Shown piece by piece: positions 31,186 to 40,005 of a stretch of DNA of 64,000 bases. Numbering within the stretch: position 1 is the first letter of the stretch; each line of letters starts with the position of its first letter. The notes beneath the pieces are model-generated. The model was not told the origin of the DNA. It did no database searches and saw nothing but the letters and a program-made list of their open reading frames with translations. The stretch comes from Deinococcus cellulosilyticus NBRC 106333 = KACC 11606 (GTDB lineage: Bacteria > Deinococcota > Deinococci > Deinococcales > Deinococcaceae): NCBI RefSeq assembly GCF_007990775.1, contig NZ_BJXB01000015.1, positions 89,053 through 153,052 on the forward strand, written 5' to 3'. The position numbers and the translations under genes were made by a program.

Positions 31186-33236
31186 GCGTCCCTTTTGCCG
31201 CGCAGGGCATAGTAGGCCTGTTTCTGCTCGTACATGCGTTCATCGGCAATGCGCAGCAGTTCGATCAGGCCTTCCGATTCATCCGGGAACAGGGACATCC
31301 CGATGCTGGCCCCCAGTGGGAACCCCCGGAGGCTCAGTGCCTGAATGGCGGTCTGGAAGCGCTCAGCGGCCTGCTGGGCTTCCAAAGTGCTGGTGGAGGG
31401 GAGGTAGGCCAGGAATTCATCTCCGCCCAGACGGAAGATCAGGTCGGTGGAACGCTGCACGCTCTTCAGGGACCGCCCCACCTGCCGGAGGATGTCATCG
31501 CCAAACTTGTGTCCGAAGTGGTCGTTGATGGCCTTGAAGCCGTTCAGGTCCATCAGCAGAAAGCTGGCAGGTTGCCCCGAGCGCCTGAGGCTGGCAAGCC
31601 CGAGTGGAATGAGGTTTTCCAGGGCACGGCGGTTGGGGAGGCCTGTGAGGGGGTCGGTTGCAGCGGCCTCCGAGAGCTCCTGGCGCAGTTTTGCTTCCTG
31701 AACGATCACAGCAAGCTGGCTGCCCAGGAGTCCAGCTACCTCCAGAGCGTCCTGATCGAAAGCGTGTTTGTCCAGCATGTTGTTCAGGGACAGGAAAGCC
31801 AGCATTTGACCTTCATGCACAATGGGAACACACAGGTCGGCCTGCAGTTTTGCCAGGGGGACCAGATCCTGGAGCACGTCTGTCTGGATGCGCTGCACAT
31901 CTGCATCGCTGCTGTCCAGCCTGCGGATGCGGGGAATGCCGTTCAGACACTCCTCCTGTGAGCCGCCGTACCAGACCAGAACGTCCTGTTCGGGAATCCG
32001 CACATGGGCCAGAGGACCAAGATCGAGCCCCTGGCTGGCAACCATGCGGTAATGCTGGTCCTCGCGGATCAGGAGGGCTCCGTACTGTGCTCCGGGAAGC
32101 AGGTCTGCAGCGGCGGTCATCAGCAGGGAATTGAGTTCATCCAGGCTCAGGGAGCGCAGGGCACTGAGGATGGCCTCACTTTTCTTGAGGCGCTCCAGCA
32201 GGGTCTGTTTCTGGATCAGCATCCCCAGCTGACGTCCCAGGTTGCTCAAGAACTCCTGCTCCTCACTGTCCCAGCGTTCATACTCCTTGCGCCCCACCAC
32301 CAGAAAGGCCCTGGAGCGGCTCAGGGAAGGCAAGGGAATGATGGCAACGGCAGCCCGGTCAAAGTCAGGCAGGTGGTGGCTGCGGGCGGTCTCTTCATCA
32401 TGGGTGAACAGGGCACGCTGCTCCAGGTAGGCCTTCCACAGCAGGTTGTGATTGAATTCCACATTCTGTGCGTCCAGAAGGGTGTGGGCGTAAGGCCTGA
32501 AGGTGTTCTTGTCGTACACGTACACCCCGCAACTGGTGTAATTGCGGTGGGAGAGCAGGGCGTAACACACCTGCTGGGCCCCCTCTTTGAGGTTGTGGGC
32601 GTCCTGCAGTTCCAGCGTGATGTAATTCAGGAAGGCATTTTCCTGATTGCGGGCAATTTGCGAAAGCCTCGCCTCCACCACTTTCAGCAGTTCATCAAGC
32701 TGGATGTGACGGGGCACCCCCCGCACTTCCAGCTGCGTCACCCGCTGGTTCAGGGCATAGATGGCGTAGGTGTTTGGAAGGGTCTGGATGATGTTCTGGT
32801 GGAGTTCCACCGATTTCACTCCATTGGACAGCAGGAAATCGCGGGTGTAGTTCAGCACGCTTTCCACGGTGGGGCTGTCTTCCAGTTCGCTCCACAGGCC
32901 CAGAAGCAGAGACTGGGTGGTCCCTGTGGGAGCGGTGCGGGGCCTGCGGTAGACCAGGCCAATGAAGTTGGCCAGCACCAGCATCCCGGCCACCAGCAGG
33001 GTTTTGCTGGCAATGGGGGTGCTCCAGCCCAGCACGATCAGCATGGCCAGCACAAAAGCACTGATGGGACCCGCAGGAATCGGGTAGATCAGCAGGGTGC
33101 CTGCAATGAGGAGGGCCACCAGCAGTCCCACCAGTTGAACGGGATACAGCTGAACCAGCAGCAGCACACCTCCTGCTGCGAGCAGGGGCAGGGCCATCTT
33201 GCTCCAGAGGGTGCGAGACACCGTCAGGGTGTTCAT
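31182..33236 (-). CDS. Membrane GAF-GGDEF diguanylate cyclase
   Basis: A 684-residue protein. The first 115 residues hold several hydrophobic segments (LPLLAAGGVLLLVQLYPVQLVGLLVALLI and others). Two GAF-like sensory regions follow (about 150-300 and 330-500). The C-terminal GGDEF domain has LTGLPNRRALENL, DLNGFKAINDHFGHKFGDD and an intact RLGGDEF. An RSTD inhibitory I-site sits five residues before the motif, so activity should be limited by c-di-GMP. The start overlaps the stop of the EAL gene (ATGA at 33233-33236), so synthesis of the two is coupled. Confidence 0.9.
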   Translation of the reverse strand: MNTLTVSRTLWSKMALPLLAAGGVLLLVQLYPVQLVGLLVALLIAGTLLIYPIPAGPISAFVLAMLIVLGWSTPIASKTLLVAGMLVLANFIGLVYRRPRTAPTGTTQSLLLGLWSELEDSPTVESVLNYTRDFLLSNGVKSVELHQNIIQTLPNTYAIYALNQRVTQLEVRGVPRHIQLDELLKVVEARLSQIARNQENAFLNYITLELQDAHNLKEGAQQVCYALLSHRNYTSCGVYVYDKNTFRPYAHTLLDAQNVEFNHNLLWKAYLEQRALFTHDEETARSHHLPDFDRAAVAIIPLPSLSRSRAFLVVGRKEYERWDSEEQEFLSNLGRQLGMLIQKQTLLERLKKSEAILSALRSLSLDELNSLLMTAAADLLPGAQYGALLIREDQHYRMVASQGLDLGPLAHVRIPEQDVLVWYGGSQEECLNGIPRIRRLDSSDADVQRIQTDVLQDLVPLAKLQADLCVPIVHEGQMLAFLSLNNMLDKHAFDQDALEVAGLLGSQLAVIVQEAKLRQELSEAAATDPLTGLPNRRALENLIPLGLASLRRSGQPASFLLMDLNGFKAINDHFGHKFGDDILRQVGRSLKSVQRSTDLIFRLGGDEFLAYLPSTSTLEAQQAAERFQTAIQALSLRGFPLGASIGMSLFPDESEGLIELLRIADERMYEQKQAYYALRGKRDA

Positions 33237-35566
33237 TTCAGTGCCCCCATCCACTGCCTCAGGTCCCGGTGGCTGAGCGGTCTCGAGATGTGGTACCCCT
33301 GAATCAGGTCGCAGCGGTGGGTCCTCAGCCACTGCACCTGCTCTGAAGTCTCCACCCCTTCGGCGATCACTTTGAAACCCAGCCCATGCCCGAGCTGGAT
33401 CAGGCTGTCCATCAGGCGGTTGTCGGTCTCCGACTCCCCGAGGTAGGTGGTGAAACTGCGGTCCAGCTTCAGGACATCCAGAGGCAGATGTTTCAGGTAG
33501 CTCATGGAGGAGTACCCCACCCCGAAATCGTCCAGAGCCACCTTGATGCCCCACCTGCGCATCTCTTCGAGCCTGGAGACCACCACATCCCGTTCCTGCA
33601 TCAGGGTGCCCTCGGTGACTTCAATCTGCAGCCTTGAAGCCCTTTCTCCCAGACGAAGGGCAAAGTCCCGCATCCAGGCAAAGAATTCAGAGTCGCGGAT
33701 GGTGCTCGGAGACAGGTTCACCGAGCAGACAAAATCCAGGTCGCGCAATTCCTCCATGGCCAGCTCAATGACCCGCTGGTCCAGCCTGCGAATCAGGCCT
33801 GTCTCCTCGGCCAGATTGATGAATTCCTCGGGCGAGATGAAGCGTCCCTGGCGGTTTTGCAGGCGCACCAGGCATTCCACCCCCCACAGTTTCTGCTGGT
33901 GAATGTCCCACAGGGGCTGGTACTGCAGCACCAGTTTGCGTTTCTGGATGGCATCTCTGAGTTCCTGCTCGATCAGCATGCGTTCGCTGGAGGGAAGGTC
34001 AAACTCAGGGCGGTACACGGCCACCCCCTGGCGGTTCAGTTTGGCGTACCTCAGGGCAGAGTTGGCCTGCCGCAGCAAATCATGGTAGGTCTGACCCTGG
34101 TGGGGATAGATGGCCAGACCCATCGCCAGAGACAGGATGTGTTGCTGCCCTGCAAAGTGCAGGGGTTGCTCAAAAGCATTCTGCACGCTGTAGGCCACCT
34201 GCATCAGTTCCGAGATGGAAGAGCGGCGCAGCACCATGGCGAATTCATCCCCATCGAGCCTTCCGAGCAGGTCCGGGTGGGCCACATGCTTGCGCAGCTT
34301 TCGGGCCACGGCCTGCAGGAGTTCATCTCCCACGGCAAAGCCCAGAGAGTCATTGATGTCCTTGAAACGGTTGACGTCCCACAGCATCACCCCCACCACA
34401 TTCTGTGGATCTGCGGTCAGGATGAGCTGGTCTGCGGTGTCCTGCAGGTACGCCCGGTTGTAGAGTCCGGTCAATTGATCCGACTGGTTCAGGTATTCGA
34501 GGCGTTCCAGCGAGGCTTTCTGGGCACTGATGTCCCGGACCACGGCCAGCACGTCCTCTTCGCTGTGACGGGCCACCCGGGCCTCAAAGAACTGCACACT
34601 CTGACCCAGATCGAGGGCGTATTCAATGGTCTGCAGTTCTGCTGTCTCCAGGGCTCTGGAGATCACATGCTCGAACATCTCTGCCAGATGGGGAGGGAAG
34701 AGGTCGTAAATGCGTTTTCCAAGAAACATCTCCACTGGAGCAGCAAGCAAATCAGGATCTGGAGAGTGCACGTCCTTGCACACACCAGATCGGTCAATCA
34801 GGAACACTGTGTCTGGAATGGCGCTCAGCATGGTGCGGTGTCGGGCTTCACTTTCCCGCAACTGGCGTTCTGCCTCCTTGCGGTCCCGGATGTCCCGGGC
34901 GATCAGCACGGTGATGCGTTCGGCGGTGTTGGGTTCCACCCAGCTGCGGCACACCACCTCCACCTCCAGCCTTTCACCGGAGAGGCTTTTCCAGTGCTGC
35001 TCGGTCGGGGGCATGATCTGGTCCTCAGAAGGGAGGGCCTGCACCAGTTTCAGCAGGAAGGTCTGGTCTTCGGGTTCCACGACCTGCCAGAGGTTGAGTC
35101 CCACCGCCTGCTGGTCTGGAATGCCAAGCAGGGCGGCCATGCTGGAATTGGCATAGACGATGTCCAGCCGTTCACTGAGCATGCAGATGGCATCTGGCGA
35201 GATCTCCACCAGCGACCTGAAACGCTCCTCGCTCTGCATGACCTCGCTGATTTCTGGACGGACAGGGTTCAGAAACACCACCGCCCCTCCTGCAGGGCGG
35301 CTTTTCACAAACAGGTCCATCTCTGCTGGATGGTGTGCCGAGCGGTATTTGAGGTGGGCCGTGATGTGCTGGCCCTCGCGAGGAAGGTGTTCCCCTCGAA
35401 AGATGTTGCGGAGTTCTTCGCTGAAATGGCTGTCAAATGGGGTGTCCATGGGGTCCAGGGGAAGCAGGGTCCTGGCATAAGCGTTGCTGTAAATGCAGTA
35501 CCCCTGGGGGTTGGTCACAATCACGCCACTTTCAATTGCATCTGTCAATTCATCCCAGATTGGCAT
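33233..35566 (-). CDS. PAS-GGDEF-EAL c-di-GMP phosphodiesterase
   Basis: A 777-residue cytoplasmic protein with three PAS-like regions (about 8-105, 112-230, 240-355), a GGDEF domain (about 365-525) and an EAL domain (about 530-777). The cyclase motif is altered to LDGDEF, so cyclisation is doubtful though GTP binding is possible. The phosphodiesterase motif reads ECL for EAL, but the metal and catalytic residues remain: NLSPS, EVTEG, ALDDFGVGYSS, LKLDRSF, AEGVET and QGYHISRP. Net activity is probably c-di-GMP breakdown. It is the first gene of a coupled pair with the membrane cyclase. Confidence 0.9.
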   Translation of the reverse strand: MPIWDELTDAIESGVIVTNPQGYCIYSNAYARTLLPLDPMDTPFDSHFSEELRNIFRGEHLPREGQHITAHLKYRSAHHPAEMDLFVKSRPAGGAVVFLNPVRPEISEVMQSEERFRSLVEISPDAICMLSERLDIVYANSSMAALLGIPDQQAVGLNLWQVVEPEDQTFLLKLVQALPSEDQIMPPTEQHWKSLSGERLEVEVVCRSWVEPNTAERITVLIARDIRDRKEAERQLRESEARHRTMLSAIPDTVFLIDRSGVCKDVHSPDPDLLAAPVEMFLGKRIYDLFPPHLAEMFEHVISRALETAELQTIEYALDLGQSVQFFEARVARHSEEDVLAVVRDISAQKASLERLEYLNQSDQLTGLYNRAYLQDTADQLILTADPQNVVGVMLWDVNRFKDINDSLGFAVGDELLQAVARKLRKHVAHPDLLGRLDGDEFAMVLRRSSISELMQVAYSVQNAFEQPLHFAGQQHILSLAMGLAIYPHQGQTYHDLLRQANSALRYAKLNRQGVAVYRPEFDLPSSERMLIEQELRDAIQKRKLVLQYQPLWDIHQQKLWGVECLVRLQNRQGRFISPEEFINLAEETGLIRRLDQRVIELAMEELRDLDFVCSVNLSPSTIRDSEFFAWMRDFALRLGERASRLQIEVTEGTLMQERDVVVSRLEEMRRWGIKVALDDFGVGYSSMSYLKHLPLDVLKLDRSFTTYLGESETDNRLMDSLIQLGHGLGFKVIAEGVETSEQVQWLRTHRCDLIQGYHISRPLSHRDLRQWMGALK

Positions 35567-35775
35567 GGTCTTCCTTTGGTTCCCGGACGTCTTTTGATGG
35601 TGCGAGCCATATTGGATTATACGCTTTCACCAAATGCGAGTCTAACGGTTCTGTTGCACAGAAATGTCTGCAGAAAGCAAAATGGGGCAACATCAGTGCA
35701 GAGCATCTCCTGGATGCAAGAGGAATTTTCCAGATTGCACATCAGGGATCTCCCGTCTTGCACCAGACAGGTCTT

Positions 35776-35804
35776 TTGTTTTCAGAGACCTGACCCGATA
35801 GACT
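35776..35804 (+). promoter_or_regulatory. Leaderless promoter of radical SAM gene
   Basis: TTGTTT (35776-35781), 17-bp spacer, TAGACT (35799-35804), then 6 nt to the ATG at 35811. No ribosome-binding site lies between. Confidence 0.65.
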
Positions 35805-35810
35805 CTGGGC

Positions 35811-36920
35811 ATGAAGCATCACCTCTACCCGCACAGCACCACCTTCAGCCCTGATCCCCAGAGGGTGTTCTCATTCGATCTGGAGGGAAGGCTGATTTCG
35901 GTGTTCAAAGGTGGGGTGGTGTACAAGCGGGACCTGTCCAGCAACGTGCATGTGCGCTACCAGCAGGAGGGCAGACAGCGTGAGGTGCTGAACCCTGAGC
36001 AGGCCAGACGATTTTTTGAAGACGTTGAGAGGCAAATCCAGGACCTGCTCCCCATCCTGCCAGAGGATCTGGTTTGCAGGTTGAGAGACCGTTACACCCC
36101 GGATCAACTGCTGGACCAGAAAGCAAAGTTTTTGCAGGTGTACCGTCCCATCTCCATTCTGCCGCCCGATCAGTACCTCTCCGTGGTGCTGCAGGCCACC
36201 GAGGGGTGCACCTGGAACAAATGCACCTTCTGCAATTTCTACGCAGACCGTCCCTTCAAGGTGAAAACCCCGGAAGAGTTTGCAAAGCACGTGCAGGAGG
36301 TCCAGGCTTTCTTTGGTGAAGGGGTGCGGCTTCGCAAGAGTGTCTTTCTGGCAGACGGCAATGCCCTTGCCCTCAGCTTTTCCAGACTGCAGGAGATGCT
36401 CTTTCAAACCCGGCAGGCGTTTCCCGGTCTCCCGGTGGCCAGTTTCATTGATGTGTTCACAGGCAGCAGGCACACCCCTGAAGAGTGGACCGCCCTGAAA
36501 GACCTGGGCCTCCAGAGGGTCTTCATTGGCATGGAAAGTGGCCTGGACGAGGTGCTGCGCTTCATCAACAAGCCTGGATCTCAGGCAGACCTGCTGGAGT
36601 TTGTCTCTGAACTGAAACATGCAGGATTGCAGGTGGGCCTGATTCTGATGGTCGGGGTCGGTGGGCATGAATTCCGTGAACCTCATGCAGAGGCATCCCT
36701 GGAGGCCCTGAAAAAGATGCCTCTGGACGCAGGAGACCTGATTTACCTGTCGCCTTTTGTGGAACATCCAGGGTTCACGTACTCGGAGAAACGGGAAGCC
36801 GCAGGGCTCACCCCCATGTCTGAGCCTGAAGTGGAAACGGAACTGGCCCTGATGGCGAAAAGAGTGCGCAGCATGGGCCTGAAAGCTGCAAGATATGACA
36901 TCCGGGAATTTCTGTACTGA
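35811..36920 (+). CDS. Radical SAM protein, B12-independent type, unknown substrate
   Basis: A 369-residue protein. The N-terminal 120 residues are specific to this family. The radical SAM core follows with the cluster motif EGCTWNKCTFCNFY, a CX4CX2C spacing found in several uncharacterised radical SAM families. Other core features are FLADGNALALSF, FIGMESGLDEVLRFINK and LILMVGVGGHEF, the last a GGE-like SAM-binding strand. No SPASM cluster is visible at the C-terminus. The substrate is unknown, and no peptide-precursor gene is adjacent. The leaderless promoter at 35776-35804 fixes the ATG. Confidence 0.85.
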   Translation: MKHHLYPHSTTFSPDPQRVFSFDLEGRLISVFKGGVVYKRDLSSNVHVRYQQEGRQREVLNPEQARRFFEDVERQIQDLLPILPEDLVCRLRDRYTPDQLLDQKAKFLQVYRPISILPPDQYLSVVLQATEGCTWNKCTFCNFYADRPFKVKTPEEFAKHVQEVQAFFGEGVRLRKSVFLADGNALALSFSRLQEMLFQTRQAFPGLPVASFIDVFTGSRHTPEEWTALKDLGLQRVFIGMESGLDEVLRFINKPGSQADLLEFVSELKHAGLQVGLILMVGVGGHEFREPHAEASLEALKKMPLDAGDLIYLSPFVEHPGFTYSEKREAAGLTPMSEPEVETELALMAKRVRSMGLKAARYDIREFLY

Positions 36921-37203
36921 TTGATCAGGTGTGTTTCAGCTCACAGGAGTATGAAGGTCTATAAGGCAGATTCTTCAGTGGCACCAGCTCAGGACCAAAC
37001 AACAGGCACCCTGACCCTGAAACATGTTATGGTCTGTCTGGTACACACTTTGCATTCTCAGGCCTGTTCAGAGGTGGACCCGGTTCAAGGTCAGTAAACT
37101 TGCACTGAATTCAAAGTTGTATGATACTGATCTGACAGAAGTCCACAACACTGAATGGCACTGTTTTTGCCTGTGCTGCACACCAAATCGATTAGGGGGA
37201 AAC
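36921..37203 (+). promoter_or_regulatory. Upstream region of the 5'-nucleotidase gene
   Basis: A 283-bp gap without a gene. A promoter-like TTGCAC (37100-37105), 17-bp spacer and GATACT (37123-37128) would give a leader of about 70 nt ending with the GGGGGA ribosome-binding site. I see no recognisable operator. Confidence 0.45.
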
Positions 37204-38856
37204 ATGAGTAAGATTTCACGCCGCAACCTACTGAAGATTCTGGGTCTGGGAAGCGCTGTCACCGTGACCGGAAGTGCAGCCAGAGCACAGACCGCCACCT
37301 CTGGCAAAGTCACCCTTTTCACCTTCCTGCACTCCAACGACACCCACGACCACCTGGAGCCCACCACCGTCACCGGAACCGGACCCGACGGCAAGGCGTT
37401 CAGCGTGCAATACGGTGGGGTCGCCCGCGTCAAAACCCTCATCGACGAACTGAAGCGCCGCTCCATCAACCCGGTCATCCTGGATGCCGGAGATGTGTTC
37501 ACCGGAACCCTCTATGGTCAGGTGTACAAAGGCCTTGCTGACCTGGCCTACATGGAAGCTTTTGGCACCCAGGCCCAGACCATCGGCAACCACGAGTTCG
37601 ACAACGGTCCTGCACAGCTTGCCGATTACATCAAGAACGCCAGTTTCCCGGTGGTGTCCGCCAACATTGACGCTTCCGGTGACGAAAAACTCAAGGGCCT
37701 GATCAAGCCCTACACCATCGTCCAGACCGACAACGGGCCTCTTGGTGTGATCGGTGTGACCACCCCGGACACCCCCATCACTTCCAGCCCCGGAGACACC
37801 GTCAAATTCCTGGACCCCCGCGAAACCGTGCAGAAAGCTGCCGATGAACTGCGTGCCCAGGGCATCAACAACATCGTGCTGCTCTCCCACCTTGGGTACA
37901 GCGTGGATCTTGCTCTCGCGCCACAACTCAAAGGCGTGGGTGTGATCATCGGTGGTCACAGCCACACCCCCCTCGGCAAGTACGAAGGCCTCGGACTCCC
38001 CGCCTCAGAAGGGCCCTACCCCACCGTGCTGCAGGATGCCAGTGGCAACCCCATCCTGATTGTTCAGGCCTGGGAATGGGCCAAGTTCTACGGCTCCCTG
38101 CGCGTGGGCTTCAACGAAGAAGGTGTGCCCCAGACCTGGGTCGGCAAAGTTTACCCCGTCACTGCAGACTACAAGAACGACATCCGTCTGCAGGCCACCA
38201 TGCGTGCTTTCCAGCTTCCCCTCGAAGCCTTCCGCAAGACCCCCGTGGGCACCGCTGCCGTCAAACTGAACGGCGACCGTCCAGACGTGCGCAAACGCGA
38301 GACCAACCTCGGCAACTTCATCAGCGACGCCTACCTGTGGGCCACCCAGAAGTATGGCACCCAGATCGCCCTGATGAACGGCGGGGGCATCCGGGCCAGC
38401 ATCGCCGCAGGCACCGTGACCAACGGGGACACCATCACCGTGCAGCCCTTCGGCAACACCGTCTACGTGATGGATCTGACCGGCCAGGAAATCATCGCTG
38501 CCCTGGAAAACGGGGTCAGCGACTGGGCCAACGGAGCAGGTCGCTTCCTGCAGGTGGGCGGCATGCGCTACAGCTTCGACCCCACCAAGGCCGCAGGAAG
38601 CCGCGTCCTCAGCGCAGAAATCAAACAGGCCGATGGCACCTTCAAAGCCATTGACCCGGCAGCCACCTACAAAGTGGTCACCAACAACTTCATTGCGAAC
38701 GGTGGGGACAACTTCGCTGTGCTGAAAAACGCCAGAGGGTTCCGTCAGGACACCTACCTCACCGACTACGTGGTGGTCAACGACTACTTCGCTTTCGTGA
38801 AATCTGCCAACCCTGTGGTGGAAGGTCGCATCACGATTGTGAACGAACCCAAGTAA
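37204..38856 (+). CDS. Tat-exported 5'-nucleotidase/metallophosphatase
   Basis: A 550-residue enzyme with a twin-arginine signal (SRRNLLKILGLGSAVTVTGSA, cleavage near 30). The metallophosphatase domain (about 38-290) has SNDTHDHLEP, DAGDVFTG, GNHEFD, LSHLGYSVD and GGHSH. The 5'-nucleotidase C-terminal domain (about 335-520) has NGGGIRAS, QPFGNTVYVMDLTG and NFIANGGDNF. It should release phosphate from nucleotides outside the cytoplasm; UDP-sugar hydrolase activity is also known in the family. GGGGGA precedes the ATG by 3 nt. Biased codon use suggests high expression. Tat export fits a metal-loaded fold. Confidence 0.93.
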   Translation: MSKISRRNLLKILGLGSAVTVTGSAARAQTATSGKVTLFTFLHSNDTHDHLEPTTVTGTGPDGKAFSVQYGGVARVKTLIDELKRRSINPVILDAGDVFTGTLYGQVYKGLADLAYMEAFGTQAQTIGNHEFDNGPAQLADYIKNASFPVVSANIDASGDEKLKGLIKPYTIVQTDNGPLGVIGVTTPDTPITSSPGDTVKFLDPRETVQKAADELRAQGINNIVLLSHLGYSVDLALAPQLKGVGVIIGGHSHTPLGKYEGLGLPASEGPYPTVLQDASGNPILIVQAWEWAKFYGSLRVGFNEEGVPQTWVGKVYPVTADYKNDIRLQATMRAFQLPLEAFRKTPVGTAAVKLNGDRPDVRKRETNLGNFISDAYLWATQKYGTQIALMNGGGIRASIAAGTVTNGDTITVQPFGNTVYVMDLTGQEIIAALENGVSDWANGAGRFLQVGGMRYSFDPTKAAGSRVLSAEIKQADGTFKAIDPAATYKVVTNNFIANGGDNFAVLKNARGFRQDTYLTDYVVVNDYFAFVKSANPVVEGRITIVNEPK

Positions 38857-38873
38857 CATCTTGTGTCCATGGG

Positions 38874-38900
38874 CCGTTCCCCTGCGGGGGAACGGTTTTT
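38874..38900 (+). terminator. Terminator of 5'-nucleotidase gene
   Basis: CCGTTCCCC (38874-38882), TGCG loop, GGGGAACGG (38887-38895), then TTTTT. Perfect 9-bp stem. Confidence 0.88.
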
Positions 38901-38959
38901 GTTGACCGGGGTTGCTGAGGGCCAGCCCCTCAAACGCCCACCCATGTCCCCCTCTGTAG

Positions 38960-38980
38960 GGGCGGGCCGCTGGCTCGCCC
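38960..38980. repeat. GC-rich palindromic hairpin
   Basis: GGGCGGGCC (38960-38968), GCT loop, GGCTCGCCC (38972-38980): nine pairs, one a G-T, with no T tract. It touches the stop codon of the glyoxalase-family gene. It resembles REP-like dispersed hairpins, but no second copy is in this window. Confidence 0.5.
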
Positions 38981-39376
38981 TTATTGCAAGGAATCCAACC
39001 CCCACAACCCCCGTGATGCCAGTTCCACCAGATTCCCACTGGGATCGTAGAACAGGAGGGAATCTCCTTTGAGGCCCCCCCAGCTGTAGCGGGTCACTTC
39101 AAAACCAGCAACTTCCAGACGGGCCTCCCAGAAGTCCAGGCGGTCCTGCTCCATTTCAAAGCAGACATGTCCTCCGGGCCTGACCCCATGGGTGGGCAGG
39201 GTGCCTGGCCTGAGGGATTCTTCGGGGTTGAACAGCAGGAGCATGCCGTTGCCTGCCTTCAGGAAAACGTGGCGCGGGAGTCTGCGGGAGTGCACCTCAA
39301 AACCCAGCAGGCCACAGTAGAACGCTTCTGCTTCCAGCAGGTCATGCACATACAGGCAGGTTTCGAGAATGTTCAT
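38981..39376 (-). CDS. VOC (glyoxalase/bleomycin-resistance) superfamily protein
   Basis: A 131-residue vicinal-oxygen-chelate protein. Strand motifs are ETCLYVHDLLEAEAFYCGLLGFEV, PGGHVCFEME, and the C-terminal metal-ligand region LLFYDPSGNLVELAS. Such proteins include dioxygenases, lactoylglutathione-type lyases and resistance proteins; the reaction here is unknown. A TACAAT box 8 nt before the ATG suggests leaderless expression. Confidence 0.85.
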   Translation of the reverse strand: MNILETCLYVHDLLEAEAFYCGLLGFEVHSRRLPRHVFLKAGNGMLLLFNPEESLRPGTLPTHGVRPGGHVCFEMEQDRLDFWEARLEVAGFEVTRYSWGGLKGDSLLFYDPSGNLVELASRGLWGLDSLQ

Positions 39377-39384
39377 GTGGGTCT

Positions 39385-39390
39385 ATTGTA
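39385..39390 (-). promoter_or_regulatory. Leaderless -10 box, VOC gene
   Basis: TACAAT on the reverse strand, 8 nt upstream of the ATG at 39376; -35 weak. Confidence 0.5.
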
Positions 39391-39474
39391 TAAAAGTCGC
39401 ATAAAACAGATGCCTGTTTCTGAAGCGCAGGAACACTTCTTCCTCAGCTCTCGTACCATGAAATGGAGGGTTCC

Positions 39475-39972
39475 ATGATTTTCTGGCTGTGTTTGCTCAT
39501 TGGAGGTGCATTGATTCTGGTTTCACTGCTGTTCCAGCATGACAGCACGGTGGACGCGGGTTCTCCAGACCTGCATGATGTTTTTTCCTGGCTGAACCTC
39601 AGGGCTGTGGTGTTTGCTGTGGCTTTTTTTGGTCTGGGGGGCGTGATTGCGTCCCGTCTGGGCCTGAACATGGGGGGACAGTGGGTTTTCGCCCTGATCA
39701 CGGGCCTGAGTGTGGGCATCACCACGGCCTGGCTTTTCCGTTATGCCAGACAGCAGGAGTTCAGTGGTCAGGTGGGTGATCTGGTGGGACGCACCGGCAA
39801 GGTGATCGTTCCCCCGAGGCCCGAACATCCCGGCAAGGTGATGCTGACGGTTTCCGGTCAGGTCACCGAATTTCACGCCCACTCGAGTGACCTCTTGCAG
39901 GTGGGTGAGCCCATCATCGTGGTTGGGGTGGAACAGGGTACATTGAATGTCAGGCGCTGGCATCAGATCTGA
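39475..39972 (+). CDS. NfeD-like membrane protein
   Basis: About 165 residues: an N-terminal helix, a linker (DVFSWLNLRAVVFAVAFFGLGG) leading to further helices, and a C-terminal OB-fold NfeD domain (about 100-165; GDLVGRTGKVIVPPRPEHPGKV). NfeD proteins partner SPFH/flotillin proteins in membrane microdomains. The ATG at 39475 has GGAGGG 5 nt upstream; the ATG at 39463 lies before it. The SPFH gene follows after 33 bp, as expected for this pair. Confidence 0.85.
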   Translation: MIFWLCLLIGGALILVSLLFQHDSTVDAGSPDLHDVFSWLNLRAVVFAVAFFGLGGVIASRLGLNMGGQWVFALITGLSVGITTAWLFRYARQQEFSGQVGDLVGRTGKVIVPPRPEHPGKVMLTVSGQVTEFHAHSSDLLQVGEPIIVVGVEQGTLNVRRWHQI

Positions 39973-40005
39973 CCTGAACAGCGTGACAGCATTGAGGAGG
40001 ATTCA

